64,000 bases of DNA from Streptomyces liangshanensis (GTDB lineage: Bacteria; Actinomycetota; Actinomycetes; Streptomycetales; Streptomycetaceae), in the NCBI RefSeq assembly GCF_011694815.1, contig NZ_CP050177.1, positions 434,001-498,000 of the forward strand, in the 5' to 3' direction. The position numbers were made by a program, and so were the translations under genes. The notes beneath the pieces are model-generated. The model did no database searches. It was not told where the DNA came from and was given only the letters and a program-made list of their open reading frames with translations. Positions 17,004-26,156 of the stretch are shown piece after piece. How positions within the stretch are numbered: the first letter of the stretch is position 1; each line of letters begins with the position of its first letter.

Positions 17004-17980
17004 AAGCCATTCACGTCACCCGCTTCGGCGACCCCTCGGTGCTGGAAGCCGTCGACCTGCCCGACCCCCGGCCGGGCCCCGGACAGCTCACGATCGACGT
17101 CACCCACGCGGCCGTCGGACTCATCGACGTCTACTTCCGCCAGGGGCTGTTCAAGGACCACGAAGGCCTGCCCCGGCCGCCGTTCGTCCCCGGCCTGGAG
17201 GTCGCGGGTACCGTGCGCGCGCTCGGCGAGGGGGTGACCGGGTTCGCGGTGGGCGAGCGGGTGGTGACGCTCTCCGCCACCGGCACGGGCGGCTACGCGT
17301 CGGTGCTCGTCAGCGACCAGGCGTACGTCGTGTCCACGGAGGGGTACGACATCGACCCCGCGCTCGCCGTGGCGATGGTCCCCAACGCCGCGATGGCCCA
17401 CATGGCCCTGACCGGCGTCGCCCGCCTGGCCCCGGGCGAGAGCGTCCTCGTCCACGGCGCCCTGGGCGGCTTCGCGTCCGCCGTTCCGGGTGTCGCACGA
17501 CAGCTCGGCGCTTCGCGGGTGGTCGGTTCGGTCCGCGCGGGCAAGCTGGGGGTGGCCGCCGCCAGCCGGCTGCCGTACGACACGATCGTCGACTCCGCCG
17601 AACTGCCCGAGGCCCTCGACGGGCAGCTGTTCGACGTCGTCATCGACCCCGTGGGAGGGGCGCTGCGCACCCGGAGCCTCGACCTGCTGGCCCCGTCCGG
17701 GCGCCTCCTGCTGGTGGGGAACGCCAGTGGCGACTGGGACAGCGTGATCGACAGCAACCGGGTCTGGGTGAGCAGCGTGACGGTCTCCGGCTTCTCGGCG
17801 GGCGTGTACGTCCCGAACCACCTGGACGAACTGCGCCCCGCCGCCGAGGCCGCGCTGAGGGCGGTGTCGGACGGGCTGGCGCACACCGAGGTGGACGTGC
17901 TCCCGCTGGCCGACGCCGTGACCGCGCACGAGCGGATGGAGAACCGGTCGGTCGACGGCCGTATCGTCCTGGCCCTCTGA
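17000..17980 (+). CDS. zinc-type quinone oxidoreductase (MDR family)
   Basis: 326 residues. Seen: MKAIHVTRFGDPSVLEAVDL at the start, AAVGLIDVYFRQGLF (about residue 42), FVPGLEVAGTV, and a Rossmann nucleotide site around SVLVHGALGGFASAVPGVA (about 155-173). The cysteine and histidine zinc ligands of alcohol dehydrogenases are absent, which fits the NADPH:quinone oxidoreductase (QOR) branch, enzymes that reduce quinones or enones in the cytoplasm. The glycine motif is GALGGFAS rather than the usual AAAGGVG. Control: divergent TetR, operator array, and a leader ORF overlapping the start. Monocistronic; convergent with the GntR-LacI gene 55 bases on. Confidence 0.88.
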   Translation: MKAIHVTRFGDPSVLEAVDLPDPRPGPGQLTIDVTHAAVGLIDVYFRQGLFKDHEGLPRPPFVPGLEVAGTVRALGEGVTGFAVGERVVTLSATGTGGYASVLVSDQAYVVSTEGYDIDPALAVAMVPNAAMAHMALTGVARLAPGESVLVHGALGGFASAVPGVARQLGASRVVGSVRAGKLGVAAASRLPYDTIVDSAELPEALDGQLFDVVIDPVGGALRTRSLDLLAPSGRLLLVGNASGDWDSVIDSNRVWVSSVTVSGFSAGVYVPNHLDELRPAAEAALRAVSDGLAHTEVDVLPLADAVTAHERMENRSVDGRIVLAL

Positions 17981-18035
17981 GCCACCACTCCGACCCTCGC
18001 CAAGTGTGCTGTGGACAGGCCGGATTGACGACCCG

Positions 18036-19187
18036 TCAGTGTGACTGCGGGGCCGGCCCCGTGGACTCCCGCACCACGAGGCGCGGTACGAGGGTCTCCT
18101 GCCGCCGGGGCGCCCCGGGATCGGCGAGGCGCGCGGCGAGGATGTCCACCGCGCGTTCGCCCAGCTCCTTCTTCGGCGGCGAGACCGCCGTCAGCGGGAC
18201 CTCGCACAGATCGGCGATCTCGTCGTCGTAGCCGATCACCGACAGGTCCTCGGGCACGCGCACCCCCCGCCGCCGCGCGGCGGCGACCAGCAAGGTCGCC
18301 TCGTGGTCGGCGAAACAGATCACGGCCGTCACCCCGCTCTCCACCGCCCGCCCGACGACGGCCTCCGCGTCATGAGCGGTCCAGCGCGGCAGCGACACCG
18401 TGATCACCGGATCCGCGGGCAGGCCGGCCCGCTCCAGCGCCGCGGCCAGCCCCGAGCGGATCTGCGGCGCGGTGTGCGGGGCCGTCCGCTCCAGGTAACC
18501 GATGCGCGTGTGCCCGAGGGCCAGGAGATGCTCGACCGCGAGCAGCGCGCCTGCGGCGTGGTGGGAACGGACGAACTCGTCGAGGATCGGGGGGAGATGG
18601 GTTCCCCGCTCCACGAGCACGGCCGGCGGGCCGAGGGGGGCCAGGTCCGCGTTCCCGGGCCGGGAACCGTCGTCGTCGAGCGTCGGCACGAGGACCAGAC
18701 CCGCCGCGCCCGCCGCGACCAGCTCGTCCACGGCCTGCCGCTCCCGCGCGGTGTCCCAGTCGGTCGAGCGCAGCAGCATCCGGCAGCCGCGCCGGGCCAG
18801 TTCGCCCTCGATGCCCGCGACGACGCGCGGGTAGTAGTACGTCAGCGACGGCACGACGACGCCGACCGCGTAGCCGGTGCGGGTGGCCGGCGTGTCGGAG
18901 ACGTAGGTCCCCGATCCCTGCCTGCGGTAGACCAGGCCCTCCTGGACGAGCAGGTCGACCGCCCGCCGCACGGTGTTGAGGCTGACCCCCTGGTCGCGCG
19001 CCAACTGCTGCTCGGTAGGGAGTCTCCCGGCCGGCCAGCGCAGTTCGGCGATGCCCCGGCGCAGTTCGTCGGCCAGGTGGCGGGTCTTCCGGCCTCGCGC
19101 CACCGAGCCGGCCGGCCCCACAGGATCCGCCGGCCCCGCCGGGCCCGCGGCCCCCTCCGGCTCTGCCGGAACGCGCGGCGAACCCAT
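18036..19187 (-). CDS. GntR-type HTH fused to LacI-type sugar-binding domain
   Basis: 383 residues from ATG at 19187, chosen for AAGGGGG six bases upstream. After a Pro/Ala-rich N-terminal stretch, the GntR winged helix is at about 35-105 (LADELRRGIAELRWPAGRLP, SLNTVRRAVDLLVQEGLVYR, QGSGTYVSDT). The rest is a periplasmic-binding-protein-like domain of LacI type: AVGVVVPSLTYYYPRVVAGI, GAAGLVLVPTLDDDG, HLLALGHTRIGYLE, and VPEDLSVIGYDDEIADLCEV. These AraR-like chimeras bind sugars. It is divergent from the secreted beta-helix gene, which it probably controls in response to a sugar released from polysaccharide. Confidence 0.87.
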   Translation of the reverse strand: MGSPRVPAEPEGAAGPAGPADPVGPAGSVARGRKTRHLADELRRGIAELRWPAGRLPTEQQLARDQGVSLNTVRRAVDLLVQEGLVYRRQGSGTYVSDTPATRTGYAVGVVVPSLTYYYPRVVAGIEGELARRGCRMLLRSTDWDTARERQAVDELVAAGAAGLVLVPTLDDDGSRPGNADLAPLGPPAVLVERGTHLPPILDEFVRSHHAAGALLAVEHLLALGHTRIGYLERTAPHTAPQIRSGLAAALERAGLPADPVITVSLPRWTAHDAEAVVGRAVESGVTAVICFADHEATLLVAAARRRGVRVPEDLSVIGYDDEIADLCEVPLTAVSPPKKELGERAVDILAARLADPGAPRRQETLVPRLVVRESTGPAPQSH

Positions 19188-19282
19188 CCACATCCCCCTT
19201 CGGTCCGCGTCCGTGATGACGCGTCGGACCACCCTACTGGCGGCCCGTTCGGCCCGAAGGGGCGGCCGGACACCGGGGAGGA

Positions 19283-19298
19283 ATTCATTCCAATGAAT
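19283..19298. promoter_or_regulatory. candidate operator between GntR-LacI and beta-helix genes
   Basis: Dyad attcat-tcca-atgaat in otherwise GC-rich intergenic DNA, directly upstream of a TTGACG hexamer (19302-19307) that with CACACT 17 bases on could be the beta-helix gene promoter. A site here fits control by the divergent regulator. Inferred. Confidence 0.35.
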
Positions 19299-19386
19299 CT
19301 GTTGACGCGCGGTACGGCGTGGCCCACACTCCTGGCAGGCGGATCACCGCCCACCCCCAATTCCCCCCACAAAGCCGAGGTTTGTC

Positions 19387-20784
19387 GTGATCGTCCCGGC
19401 CCGTCCGTCGCCCGCCAGGAGGAACCGCCGCGTCGCGCTCCTCACCTGCGCCCTCCTCGTCATCGGCCTCCAGACCGGGCGCACGGCGTCCGAAGCAGCC
19501 GCCGCGCCCGCCGTCTACTACGTGGATCCCGCGACCGGCTCCGCGAGCAATCCCGGTACGGCGGACCGGCCCTGGCGTACCCTCCAGGAGGTCTTCGCCT
19601 CGGGCCGCACGTTCGCCGCGGGTGACACCGTCTACCTGCGCAGCGGGAACCACGGCAGCCCGGTCGTCACCGGCGGCGCCACGGGCGCGCGGACCATCAA
19701 GGCCGCCCCCGGCGCGACACCCCGCATGAAGACACTGCGCTTCGCCTCCGGGGCCACCCGCTGGACGGTCGACGGAGTTGTCGTGTCACCCCAGGAGGCC
19801 GACGGTACGTACACCACCGGCGACCTCGTGCGGTTCGACGCGGGCGCCACCCAGAACATCCTGCGGAACTCACAGGTCCGGGCCGCGAGCGACGCCGCGG
19901 CCGACACCTGGTACAACAACGACTGGGTCAACCGCAGCGGCACCGCCGTCGTGGTCGTCGGCAGCGACAACCAGGTGCTGGACAACCAGATCCGCAACGT
20001 CCGCAACGGTGTGATGGCCGAGCGGACCTCCCAGGCCGGCGCCGGCGCCACGGGTGTGGTGATCCGGGGCAACAGCATCAACCACTTCTGGGAGGACGCC
20101 TTCCGCTGCAAGGTCAGCGGCTGCCTGGTCGAGTACAACTCCGCGGTGAACAGCTACGCCGTCGTGCCGCCCGGCACGGAGAACGACCCGCCGCACCGCG
20201 ACATGTTCCAGAGCTACCGCGGCGACGGCAGCTTCACCCCGGTGTCGAACGTGGTCCTGCGCGGCAACGTCTTCATCAGCCGCACCGGCACGCGCTACGC
20301 GAAGATCCCGTTCCAGTACAACGGCAAGTACACCATCCAGGGCATCGGCGCCTTCGACGGCCCGTACAACAACTGGACCATCGAGAACAACGCCGTCCAG
20401 GTCGAAGTCGGCCTCGCCATGGGCCTGTACGGCATGAACAACAGCCGGATCGTCAACAACACCGTCGTGCCGCGCTCCCCCGCCAACGACAGCGAGATCC
20501 GCCTCACCAACCAGAAGGACGGCACCCCCTCGAACGGCAACATCGTCCGCAACAACCTGGCACGGACCTTCAACACCGGCGCCGGGACCAACACCCAGCA
20601 CTCCAACAACATCACCGTGGGCACCGCCTACTCCACGTACTTCGTCAACTACCCCGCCGGGGACCTCCACCTGAAGTCCGGATCCCCCGCCATCGGCGCC
20701 GGAACCAACAGGGACGCGCCCACCACCGACGCCGACCGCAAGCCCCGCTCCACCACGTTCGACGTGGGCGCCTACGAGTTCTGA
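19387..20784 (+). CDS. secreted right-handed parallel beta-helix protein
   Basis: 465 residues from GTG at 19387 (GAGG six bases upstream). Signal peptide RRVALLTCALLVIGLQ with cleavage near AAAAPA, then YYVDPATGSASNPGTADRPW, the usual start of secreted polysaccharide-lyase-like beta-helix proteins. Many short Asn-rich strands follow (VLDNQIRNVRNGVMAERT, VVIRGNSINHFWEDAFRC, WTIENNAVQVEVGLAMGLYG, SRIVNNTVVP), ending FDVGAYEF, the terminal motif of the choice-of-anchor group. Probable extracellular polysaccharide lyase or hydrolase; conserved His/Arg/Asp residues exist but I cannot assign the active site. Probably induced through the divergent GntR-LacI regulator. Confidence 0.82.
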   Translation: MIVPARPSPARRNRRVALLTCALLVIGLQTGRTASEAAAAPAVYYVDPATGSASNPGTADRPWRTLQEVFASGRTFAAGDTVYLRSGNHGSPVVTGGATGARTIKAAPGATPRMKTLRFASGATRWTVDGVVVSPQEADGTYTTGDLVRFDAGATQNILRNSQVRAASDAAADTWYNNDWVNRSGTAVVVVGSDNQVLDNQIRNVRNGVMAERTSQAGAGATGVVIRGNSINHFWEDAFRCKVSGCLVEYNSAVNSYAVVPPGTENDPPHRDMFQSYRGDGSFTPVSNVVLRGNVFISRTGTRYAKIPFQYNGKYTIQGIGAFDGPYNNWTIENNAVQVEVGLAMGLYGMNNSRIVNNTVVPRSPANDSEIRLTNQKDGTPSNGNIVRNNLARTFNTGAGTNTQHSNNITVGTAYSTYFVNYPAGDLHLKSGSPAIGAGTNRDAPTTDADRKPRSTTFDVGAYEF

Positions 20785-20823
20785 GCCTCCCGGCCGAGAA
20801 GGCGGCGGCCCGGAGCGGTGGCC

Positions 20824-20858
20824 TTCGTCATGCGGGGTAGTCGACCCCGCATGACGAA
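20824..20858 (+). terminator. hairpin ending at the ribosome site of the next gene
   Basis: 15-bp perfect stem (ttcgtcatgcggggt with its complement, 20824-20838 and 20844-20858) and a 5-base loop. It can serve as terminator for the beta-helix gene, but its right arm runs into AAAGGAGG (20857-20864), the strong ribosome site of the ATPase gene at 20871, so it could also influence that gene's translation. Confidence 0.55.
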
Positions 20859-20870
20859 AGGAGGTCGCAC

Positions 20871-21305
20871 ATGCCGGACGACACGTCATTGAGAGCGGTG
20901 GGCTGGGCCCGGTCCTTTCCCGTATCGGGTGGGGTCCGGGCCGGCCGCACGTGGGCGCGCGGACACCTGGACTCGCTGGGATGGTGCACGGACGCGCCCG
21001 ACACCGTGGACTCGGTGCTGCTCACCGTCTCGGAGCTGATCACCAACGCCCACGTGCACGCCCGGAGCACCGCCCAGCTGGTACTGACCTGGGACAGCGT
21101 CTGCCTGCACGTGAGCGTGCACGATTCCGGGCAGGGCACGCCCGTGGCGCGCGAGGCCGGTGATTCCGAGCCCTCCGGGCGCGGCCTCGCCATCGTGAAC
21201 GCGCTGGCCGACAGCTGCGAGACGCGGAACCAGGCCGACGGCAAGACCGTCATCGCCTGCTTCCATCCCCCTGGCGGGCCGGTACGGCACCACCACGGCA
21301 GCTGA
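20871..21305 (+). CDS. RsbW-like ATP-binding protein
   Basis: 144 residues with an excellent AAAGGAGG ribosome site. Seen: the N-box region VLLTVSELITNAHVHARS (Glu and Asn about residues 55-60), the G1-like VSVHDSGQGTP (about 82-92) and the G2-like SGRGLAIVNALADSCET (about 104-120). This is the GHKL ATPase fold of SpoIIAB/RsbW. In Streptomyces there are dozens of these; some are anti-sigma kinases that phosphorylate STAS partners, many are uncharacterised. Candidate partners in the window are the STAS protein at 23969 and the SpoIIE phosphatase at 54971, but none is adjacent, so pairing is speculative. Confidence 0.8.
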   Translation: MPDDTSLRAVGWARSFPVSGGVRAGRTWARGHLDSLGWCTDAPDTVDSVLLTVSELITNAHVHARSTAQLVLTWDSVCLHVSVHDSGQGTPVAREAGDSEPSGRGLAIVNALADSCETRNQADGKTVIACFHPPGGPVRHHHGS

Positions 21306-21531
21306 CACGTCCCGGGTCCGGACCTCGCGTCCCCGGCGCGGCGCCGGATTCCCCGACAGGACCGATGAGCGATTCGACGGCAAAATAACCGTTCTGATCG
21401 GAAATGTCGGCCATCATGTCGGGAAGAGGAACAGGAACAGCGGTTCCCGGCGTGCGTGCGGCGCGGGGCGCGGCCGGGTGGTACGGCCCGGTGTCCATCT
21501 CGCACGAAGCTTCATCCAAGGAGAGCACGGC

Positions 21532-23784
21532 ATGGCGAATGAGCGATCCCAGTCCCGCGGCCCGGCGGGCCGCGCATCCGAACTGGCCCTGCCCGTGGCG
21601 GGCGGGGCCGGGTGGGACACCGTGGACGTACGGGCCGTGGACACCGTACGGGTGCTGGCGGCGGACGCGGTCCAGAAGGTCGGCAACGGCCACCCCGGCA
21701 CCGCGATGAGCCTGGCCCCGCTCGCGTACCTGCTGTTCCAGAACGTCATGCGGCACGATCCGGCCGACGACCAGTGGCTGGGCCGGGACCGCTTCGTCCT
21801 CTCGTGCGGCCATTCGAGCCTGACCCTCTACATCCAGCTGTACCTGGCGGGGTACGGGCTCGAACTGGACGACCTGCGGCAGCTCAGGACGTGGGGCTCG
21901 GCGACGCCAGGGCACCCGGAGTACCGGCACACGCGCGGGGTCGAGATCACGACGGGCCCGCTGGGCCAGGGCCTCGCGAGCGCCGTCGGGATGGCCATGG
22001 CCGCCCGCCGGGAGCGCGGCCTGCTGGACCCCGACGCGGCCCCGGGAAGCAGCCCGTTCGACCACCACGTGTTCGTGGTGGCGTCGGACGGCGACATGAT
22101 GGAGGGCGTGACCGCCGAGGCCGCGTCCCTGGCCGGCCATCAGGAGCTGGGCAACCTGGTCGTCTTCTACGACTCGAACCACATCTCCATTGAGGACGAC
22201 ACCGACATCTCCTTCAGCGAGGACGTGGTCGCGCGCTACGCGGCGTACGGGTGGCACGTGCAGTCGGTGGACTGGACCCGTACGGGTGACTACGTCGAGG
22301 ACGTCGACGCGCTGCTGACGGCGGTGAAGGCCGCCAAGGCGGAGACGTCCCGGCCCTCGTTCATCCAGCTGCGCACGATCATCGGCTGGCCCGCGCCCAC
22401 CAAGCGCAACACCGGCAAGGCGCACGGCTCCGCGCTCGGCGACGAGGAGGTCGCGGCGACCAAGTCCCTCCTCGGCTTCGACCCCGACGTGACGTTCGCC
22501 GTCGAGGACGACGTCCTGGCCAGGACCCGCGCGGTGGGCGAGCGGGGCCGGGAGGCGCGCGCCGCCTGGCAGTCCGCGTACGACGCGTGGCGCGGGGCCA
22601 ACCCGGAGCGCGCCGCGCTCCTGGACCGGCTCCAGGCCCAGCGGCTGCCCGACGGCTGGACGCGGGCGCTGCCCTCGTTCCCGGCCGACCCCAAGGGCAT
22701 GGCCACCCGCAAGGCGTCCGGCGAGGTCCTCACCGCGCTCGCGCCGGTGCTGCCCGAACTGTGGGGCGGTTCCGCCGACCTGGCGGGGAGCAACAACACC
22801 ACGATGGAGGGGGAGCCGTCGTTCGTGCCCGCCGAGCGGCAGACGTCGGAGTTCCCCGGCGGCCCCTACGGGCGGACGCTGCACTTCGGCATCCGTGAGC
22901 ACGCCATGGGCTCGATCCTCAACGGCATCGCGCTCCAGAGCCTGACCAGGCCCTACGGCGGTACGTTCCTGACGTTCAGCGACTACATGCGGCCCGCCGT
23001 CCGGCTCGCGGCGCTGATGAAGCTGCCCGCCACGTACGTGTGGACGCACGACTCCATCGGGCTCGGCGAGGACGGCCCCACCCACCAGCCGGTCGAGCAC
23101 CTGGCCGCGCTGCGCGCCATCCCCGGCCTGGACGTCGTACGGCCCGGGGACGCCAACGAGACCACCGTGTGCTGGCGGACGATCCTGGAGCACACCGACC
23201 GGCCCGCCGGGCTGGTCCTGACCCGACAGAACCTCCCCGTGCTCGACCGGGCCTCGGACGGCGGCGCGCCGGCGACCGGGGCGAGCGGCCCGTACGCCCC
23301 GGCCGAGGGCGCGGCCCGCGGGGGTTACGTCCTGGCCGACGGGTCCGGGGACGTACCCGACGTCATCCTGGTCGCGACCGGGTCCGAGGTGCAGATCGCC
23401 CTGGACGCGCGCACCCGGCTGGAGGGCGAGGGCCTGTCCGTACGGGTGGTGTCGATGCCGTGCCGGGAGTGGTTCGCGGCGCAGCCCGTGGCGTACCAGG
23501 ACGAGGTGCTGCCGCCGTCCGTGCGGGCCCGGGTGAGTGTCGAGGCCGCCGTGGGTCAGGGCTGGCGGGACGTGGTCGGCGACGCCGGTCGTATCGTCAG
23601 CCTGGAGCACTACGGGGCCTCCGCCGACTACGAGCGCCTCTACCAGGAGTTCGGCATCACCCCGGAGGCGGTCGCCGCGGCGGCGCACGACAGCATCCGG
23701 GACGCGGCGGCCCCTCCGTACCCCGGCGGCCACCAGCGGATCTCCGCCCCCTCGGAGGGGAGCACGGGCGACCTGCCGTCCTGA
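21532..23784 (+). CDS. tkt: transketolase
   Basis: 750 residues from ATG at 21532, chosen over the longer frame because AAGGAGA lies 8 bases upstream. Thiamine-diphosphate enzyme of the non-oxidative pentose phosphate and Calvin pathways, moving two-carbon units between sugar phosphates in the cytoplasm. Seen: [11 protein letters not shown] (about residue 58), [15 protein letters not shown] (the GDG...N ThDP-Mg site, about 182-196, with NHIS following), [16 protein letters not shown] with the catalytic Glu (about 448-460), and the substrate-binding [19 protein letters not shown] (about 508). The family average is about 660-700 residues; extra length is at both ends. A second tkt elsewhere in the genome would be expected. 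Monocistronic with its own terminator. Confidence 0.94.
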   Translation: MANERSQSRGPAGRASELALPVAGGAGWDTVDVRAVDTVRVLAADAVQKVGNGHPGTAMSLAPLAYLLFQNVMRHDPADDQWLGRDRFVLSCGHSSLTLYIQLYLAGYGLELDDLRQLRTWGSATPGHPEYRHTRGVEITTGPLGQGLASAVGMAMAARRERGLLDPDAAPGSSPFDHHVFVVASDGDMMEGVTAEAASLAGHQELGNLVVFYDSNHISIEDDTDISFSEDVVARYAAYGWHVQSVDWTRTGDYVEDVDALLTAVKAAKAETSRPSFIQLRTIIGWPAPTKRNTGKAHGSALGDEEVAATKSLLGFDPDVTFAVEDDVLARTRAVGERGREARAAWQSAYDAWRGANPERAALLDRLQAQRLPDGWTRALPSFPADPKGMATRKASGEVLTALAPVLPELWGGSADLAGSNNTTMEGEPSFVPAERQTSEFPGGPYGRTLHFGIREHAMGSILNGIALQSLTRPYGGTFLTFSDYMRPAVRLAALMKLPATYVWTHDSIGLGEDGPTHQPVEHLAALRAIPGLDVVRPGDANETTVCWRTILEHTDRPAGLVLTRQNLPVLDRASDGGAPATGASGPYAPAEGAARGGYVLADGSGDVPDVILVATGSEVQIALDARTRLEGEGLSVRVVSMPCREWFAAQPVAYQDEVLPPSVRARVSVEAAVGQGWRDVVGDAGRIVSLEHYGASADYERLYQEFGITPEAVAAAAHDSIRDAAAPPYPGGHQRISAPSEGSTGDLPS

Positions 23785-23796
23785 CCCGCGCACCCG

Positions 23797-23851
23797 CCGT
23801 ACCGCCCCCGCCCCCGCCCTGCGCCCGCAGGCGGGGGCGGGGGCGGTACGG
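23797..23851 (+). terminator. very long terminator after transketolase
   Basis: Perfect 22-bp stem (23797-23818 with 23830-23851) and an 11-base loop, 12 bases after the stop codon. Confidence 0.9.
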
Positions 23852-23853
23852 TG

Positions 23854-23882
23854 TTGACTTCCCCATCTGGTGCAGATTCACT
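23854..23882 (+). promoter_or_regulatory. possible promoter of the STAS-kinase operon
   Basis: TTGACT (23854-23859) and TTCACT (23877-23882) are 17 bases apart, immediately after the terminator. A short dyad agtcg-a-cgact (23883-23893) lies just downstream, where a regulator could act. Inferred from hexamers only. Confidence 0.3.
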
Positions 23883-23918
23883 AGTCGACGACTGGTGTCC
23901 ACGCACTAAACAGAGGTC

Positions 23919-23972
23919 ATGATGCGACAGGTGACGGCGTGGGCGTGGCCCGCGGGGTGGGCCACGCCGTGA
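23919..23972 (+). CDS. possible 17-codon Trp-containing leader peptide before STAS gene
   Basis: Two consecutive ATG codons (23919 and 23922) after AGAGG open MMRQVTAWAWPAGWATP, stopping at 23970-23972, where the TGA overlaps the GTG start chosen for the STAS gene (23969). Three of 17 residues are Trp. The overlap suggests translational coupling. It is a short ORF in GC-rich DNA, so chance is a serious alternative. Confidence 0.22.
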   Translation: MMRQVTAWAWPAGWATP

Positions 23973-24328
23973 ACGCTCCTCCGCCCTTCACGGTGTCGCG
24001 CGCCGTCACGCGGGCGGGAGACGCGCACGTCGCGCTCGCCGGCGAACTCGACCACACCACCGCCCCGCAGGTCAGGGAAGCGGTGGCGGCCTGCATGGCG
24101 GAACGGCCGAAGAGCCTGCGCCTCGAACTGAGCGGTGTCGAGTTCTGCGACTGCTCCGGGCTCGGCGTCCTGCTGGAGACGCGGCTGTGCGTCCTGCTGG
24201 CCGGCGCGGATCTCGTGGTGGCGGGCATCGGGACGCAGTTGGCGCGGCTGATCTCCCTGATCGGAGCCGGGGATATCCTGGCCGAGGGGTACGTGAGGGC
24301 GGACTCGATCCTGGCCCGCAGCGAATGA
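23969..24328 (+). CDS. STAS-domain anti-sigma factor antagonist
   Basis: 119 residues from GTG at 23969; in-frame GTGs at 23939, 23945 and 23957 are alternatives. Seen: AHVALAGELDHTTAPQVREA (strand-helix start), SLRLELSGVEFCDCSGLGVL with the Ser of DCSG (about residue 58) as the likely phosphorylation site, and LVVAGIGTQLARLISLIGAG. This is the SpoIIAA/RsbV/BldG fold: unphosphorylated STAS protein binds an anti-sigma ATPase and frees the sigma factor. The usual D-S-S/T-G is D-C-S-G here. It leads a cluster of two-component genes. No sigma factor is in the window. Confidence 0.8.
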   Translation: MNAPPPFTVSRAVTRAGDAHVALAGELDHTTAPQVREAVAACMAERPKSLRLELSGVEFCDCSGLGVLLETRLCVLLAGADLVVAGIGTQLARLISLIGAGDILAEGYVRADSILARSE

Positions 24329-24399
24329 GGACCGCCGGTCGTCGCGGCCCGGCCCCCTCCGTCCTGACCGTACGGCCCTCCACCAGCAAGGACGCCGCC

Positions 24400-25050
24400 A
24401 TGCCCGCACCGCAGGACCGACCGGTCCGGGTCCTCCTGGTGGAGGACCACGACATGGTGGCCGAGGCGATAGGCCTGGCCCTGGAGCGTTCCCCCGGTCT
24501 GGAGATCGTGGGCCGCTCGGCGTCACTGGCCGCGGCGCTGGCCGATACGGAACGGCTCCGGCCCGACGTCGTCCTGCTGGACCGGCGGCTGCCGGACGGC
24601 GACGGCCTCGGCGCCATCCCCCGCCTGGAGGCGCTCGTTCCCGGTGTGCGCGTGCTCGTCCTGACCGGTGACGGCAGCGCGTCGGTGGCGGCGCGCGTGG
24701 CGGAGGCGGGCGGGGCCGGCCTGCTGTTGAAGACCAGCGGCCTGGGTGAGCTGGAGGACGCGGTACGGCGGGTGGCGGCCGGCGAGGTCGTGTTCGGCCA
24801 GGACCTGCTGGGCGGCGTGCTGGACCGGCTCAGCGGCCGGACGCCGGCGCTCGGCGCCACACTGACCCGGCGTGAGCGGGAGACGCTCGACCTGCTCGGC
24901 GAGGGCTTCACCACCTCGGACATCAGCGTCCGGCTGGGGGTCGCGCTCAACACGGGGCGCAATCACGTCCAGCGCGTCCTGGAGAAGCTGGGCGCGCGGT
25001 CCCAGCTGGAGGCCGTGACGATCGCGCGCCGCGAAGGGCTCCTCACGTGA
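24400..25050 (+). CDS. NarL/FixJ-family response regulator
   Basis: 216 residues from ATG at 24400 (AAGGA upstream); an ATG at 24325 overlapping the STAS stop would add 25 unlikely residues. Receiver domain 10-125: LLVEDHDMVAEAI, phosphorylatable Asp61 in VVLLDRRLPDGDG, LTGDG, and Lys111. LuxR-type HTH about 150-212 (LTRRERETLDLLGEGFTTSD, GRNHVQRVLEKLGARSQLEA). Its last bases overlap the kinase start as GTGA, so the pair is translationally coupled and the kinase is the natural partner. Target genes unknown; it probably includes its own cluster. Confidence 0.88.
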   Translation: MPAPQDRPVRVLLVEDHDMVAEAIGLALERSPGLEIVGRSASLAAALADTERLRPDVVLLDRRLPDGDGLGAIPRLEALVPGVRVLVLTGDGSASVAARVAEAGGAGLLLKTSGLGELEDAVRRVAAGEVVFGQDLLGGVLDRLSGRTPALGATLTRRERETLDLLGEGFTTSDISVRLGVALNTGRNHVQRVLEKLGARSQLEAVTIARREGLLT

Positions 25051-26156
25051 CGCCGCTGCCGCCCCTGCCGGAGCAGCCCCGGAAGCAGGCGGCTCCGCTG
25101 GCGGACGCCGCGTTCTCGCTGCTCGTCCAGGGCGTGCTCGACTACGGCATCTTCATGCTCGACCCGCAGGGGTACGTGATCAGCTGGAACGCGGGAGCGG
25201 AACGGATCAAGGGGTACTCCGCCGCGGAGATCGTGGGGAACCACTTCTCGGTCTTCTACCCGGAGGAGGACAAGGCGGCGGGCAAGCCGGGGTGGGAGCT
25301 GGAGACCGCCGTGGCGGACGGCCGGCTGGAGGACGAGGGCTGGCGCATCCGCAAGGACGGCTCCCGGTTCTGGGCGAACGTGGTCATCACCGCGCTGTGG
25401 GACGACACGGGCCGGCTGGCCGGGTTCGGCAAGGTCACCCGCGACATGTCGGAACGGCGGGCGGCGCAGAACGCGCTCAGCGAGCGCCGGCGGCTGTTCG
25501 ACCACCTCGTCCAGGCCCAGGAGACGGAACGCCGCCGCATCGCGTGGGACGTCCACGACGACTCCATCCAGGCCATGGTCGCCGTGGGGATGCGCCTGCA
25601 ACTGCTGGCGGAGCGCGTACCGGAGCCGTACGCACCGGAGCTGGAACGTCTCGACCTGTCGGTGCGCGGCGCGATCGGCCGGCTCCGGAACCTGACCTTC
25701 CGCCTGCACCCGCCGGGGATCGACCGCAGCGGGCTGGTCGAGGCGCTCTCCAACCACCTGACCGAGGTGACGCGTTCCTGGGGGATGACCCCGACGTTCG
25801 AGCACCGGCTCGACCGGGAGCCCGGACCCGAGACGGCCGTCACCATCTTCCGTATCGTCCAGGAGGCGCTGCTGAACGTGTACAAGCACGCCGGCGCGCG
25901 TTCCGTCGAGGTACGGGTCGAGTCGTCCGACGGGGGCATCGTGACGAGCGTCGCCGACGACGGCAACGGGGAGCCCATGGCGCGGGACGCGGGACGCGAA
26001 CACTTCGGGATCGTCGAGATGCGGGAGCGGGCCGAGACGGCGGGGGGCTGGTGGTCCATCCGCAGCCGACCCGGGACGGGGACGACGGTCGAGTTCTGGG
26101 TGCCGAACCCGCCGCCCGCGGTGGCGGCGGAATCCGCGGCACCCGGCCCGCCGTGA
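25047..26156 (+). CDS. PAS-domain histidine kinase, NarL/DesK type
   Basis: 369 residues, cytoplasmic: no membrane segment is visible. PAS domain about 25-135 (YGIFMLDPQGYVISWNAGAE, AEIVGNHFSVFYPEED, FWANVVITALWDDTGRLAGF) of the kind that binds a cofactor or ligand. HisKA_3 about 148-225 with the phosphorylatable His170 in RRRIAWDVHDDSIQAM. HATPase_c about 255-352 with Asn277 (QEALLNVYKHA), DDGNGEP and GREHFGIVEMRERA. It overlaps both the response regulator before it and the receiver after it by 4 bases. A soluble kinase with a PAS sensor suggests an internal signal such as redox state, oxygen or light. Confidence 0.9.
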   Translation: MTPLPPLPEQPRKQAAPLADAAFSLLVQGVLDYGIFMLDPQGYVISWNAGAERIKGYSAAEIVGNHFSVFYPEEDKAAGKPGWELETAVADGRLEDEGWRIRKDGSRFWANVVITALWDDTGRLAGFGKVTRDMSERRAAQNALSERRRLFDHLVQAQETERRRIAWDVHDDSIQAMVAVGMRLQLLAERVPEPYAPELERLDLSVRGAIGRLRNLTFRLHPPGIDRSGLVEALSNHLTEVTRSWGMTPTFEHRLDREPGPETAVTIFRIVQEALLNVYKHAGARSVEVRVESSDGGIVTSVADDGNGEPMARDAGREHFGIVEMRERAETAGGWWSIRSRPGTGTTVEFWVPNPPPAVAAESAAPGPP

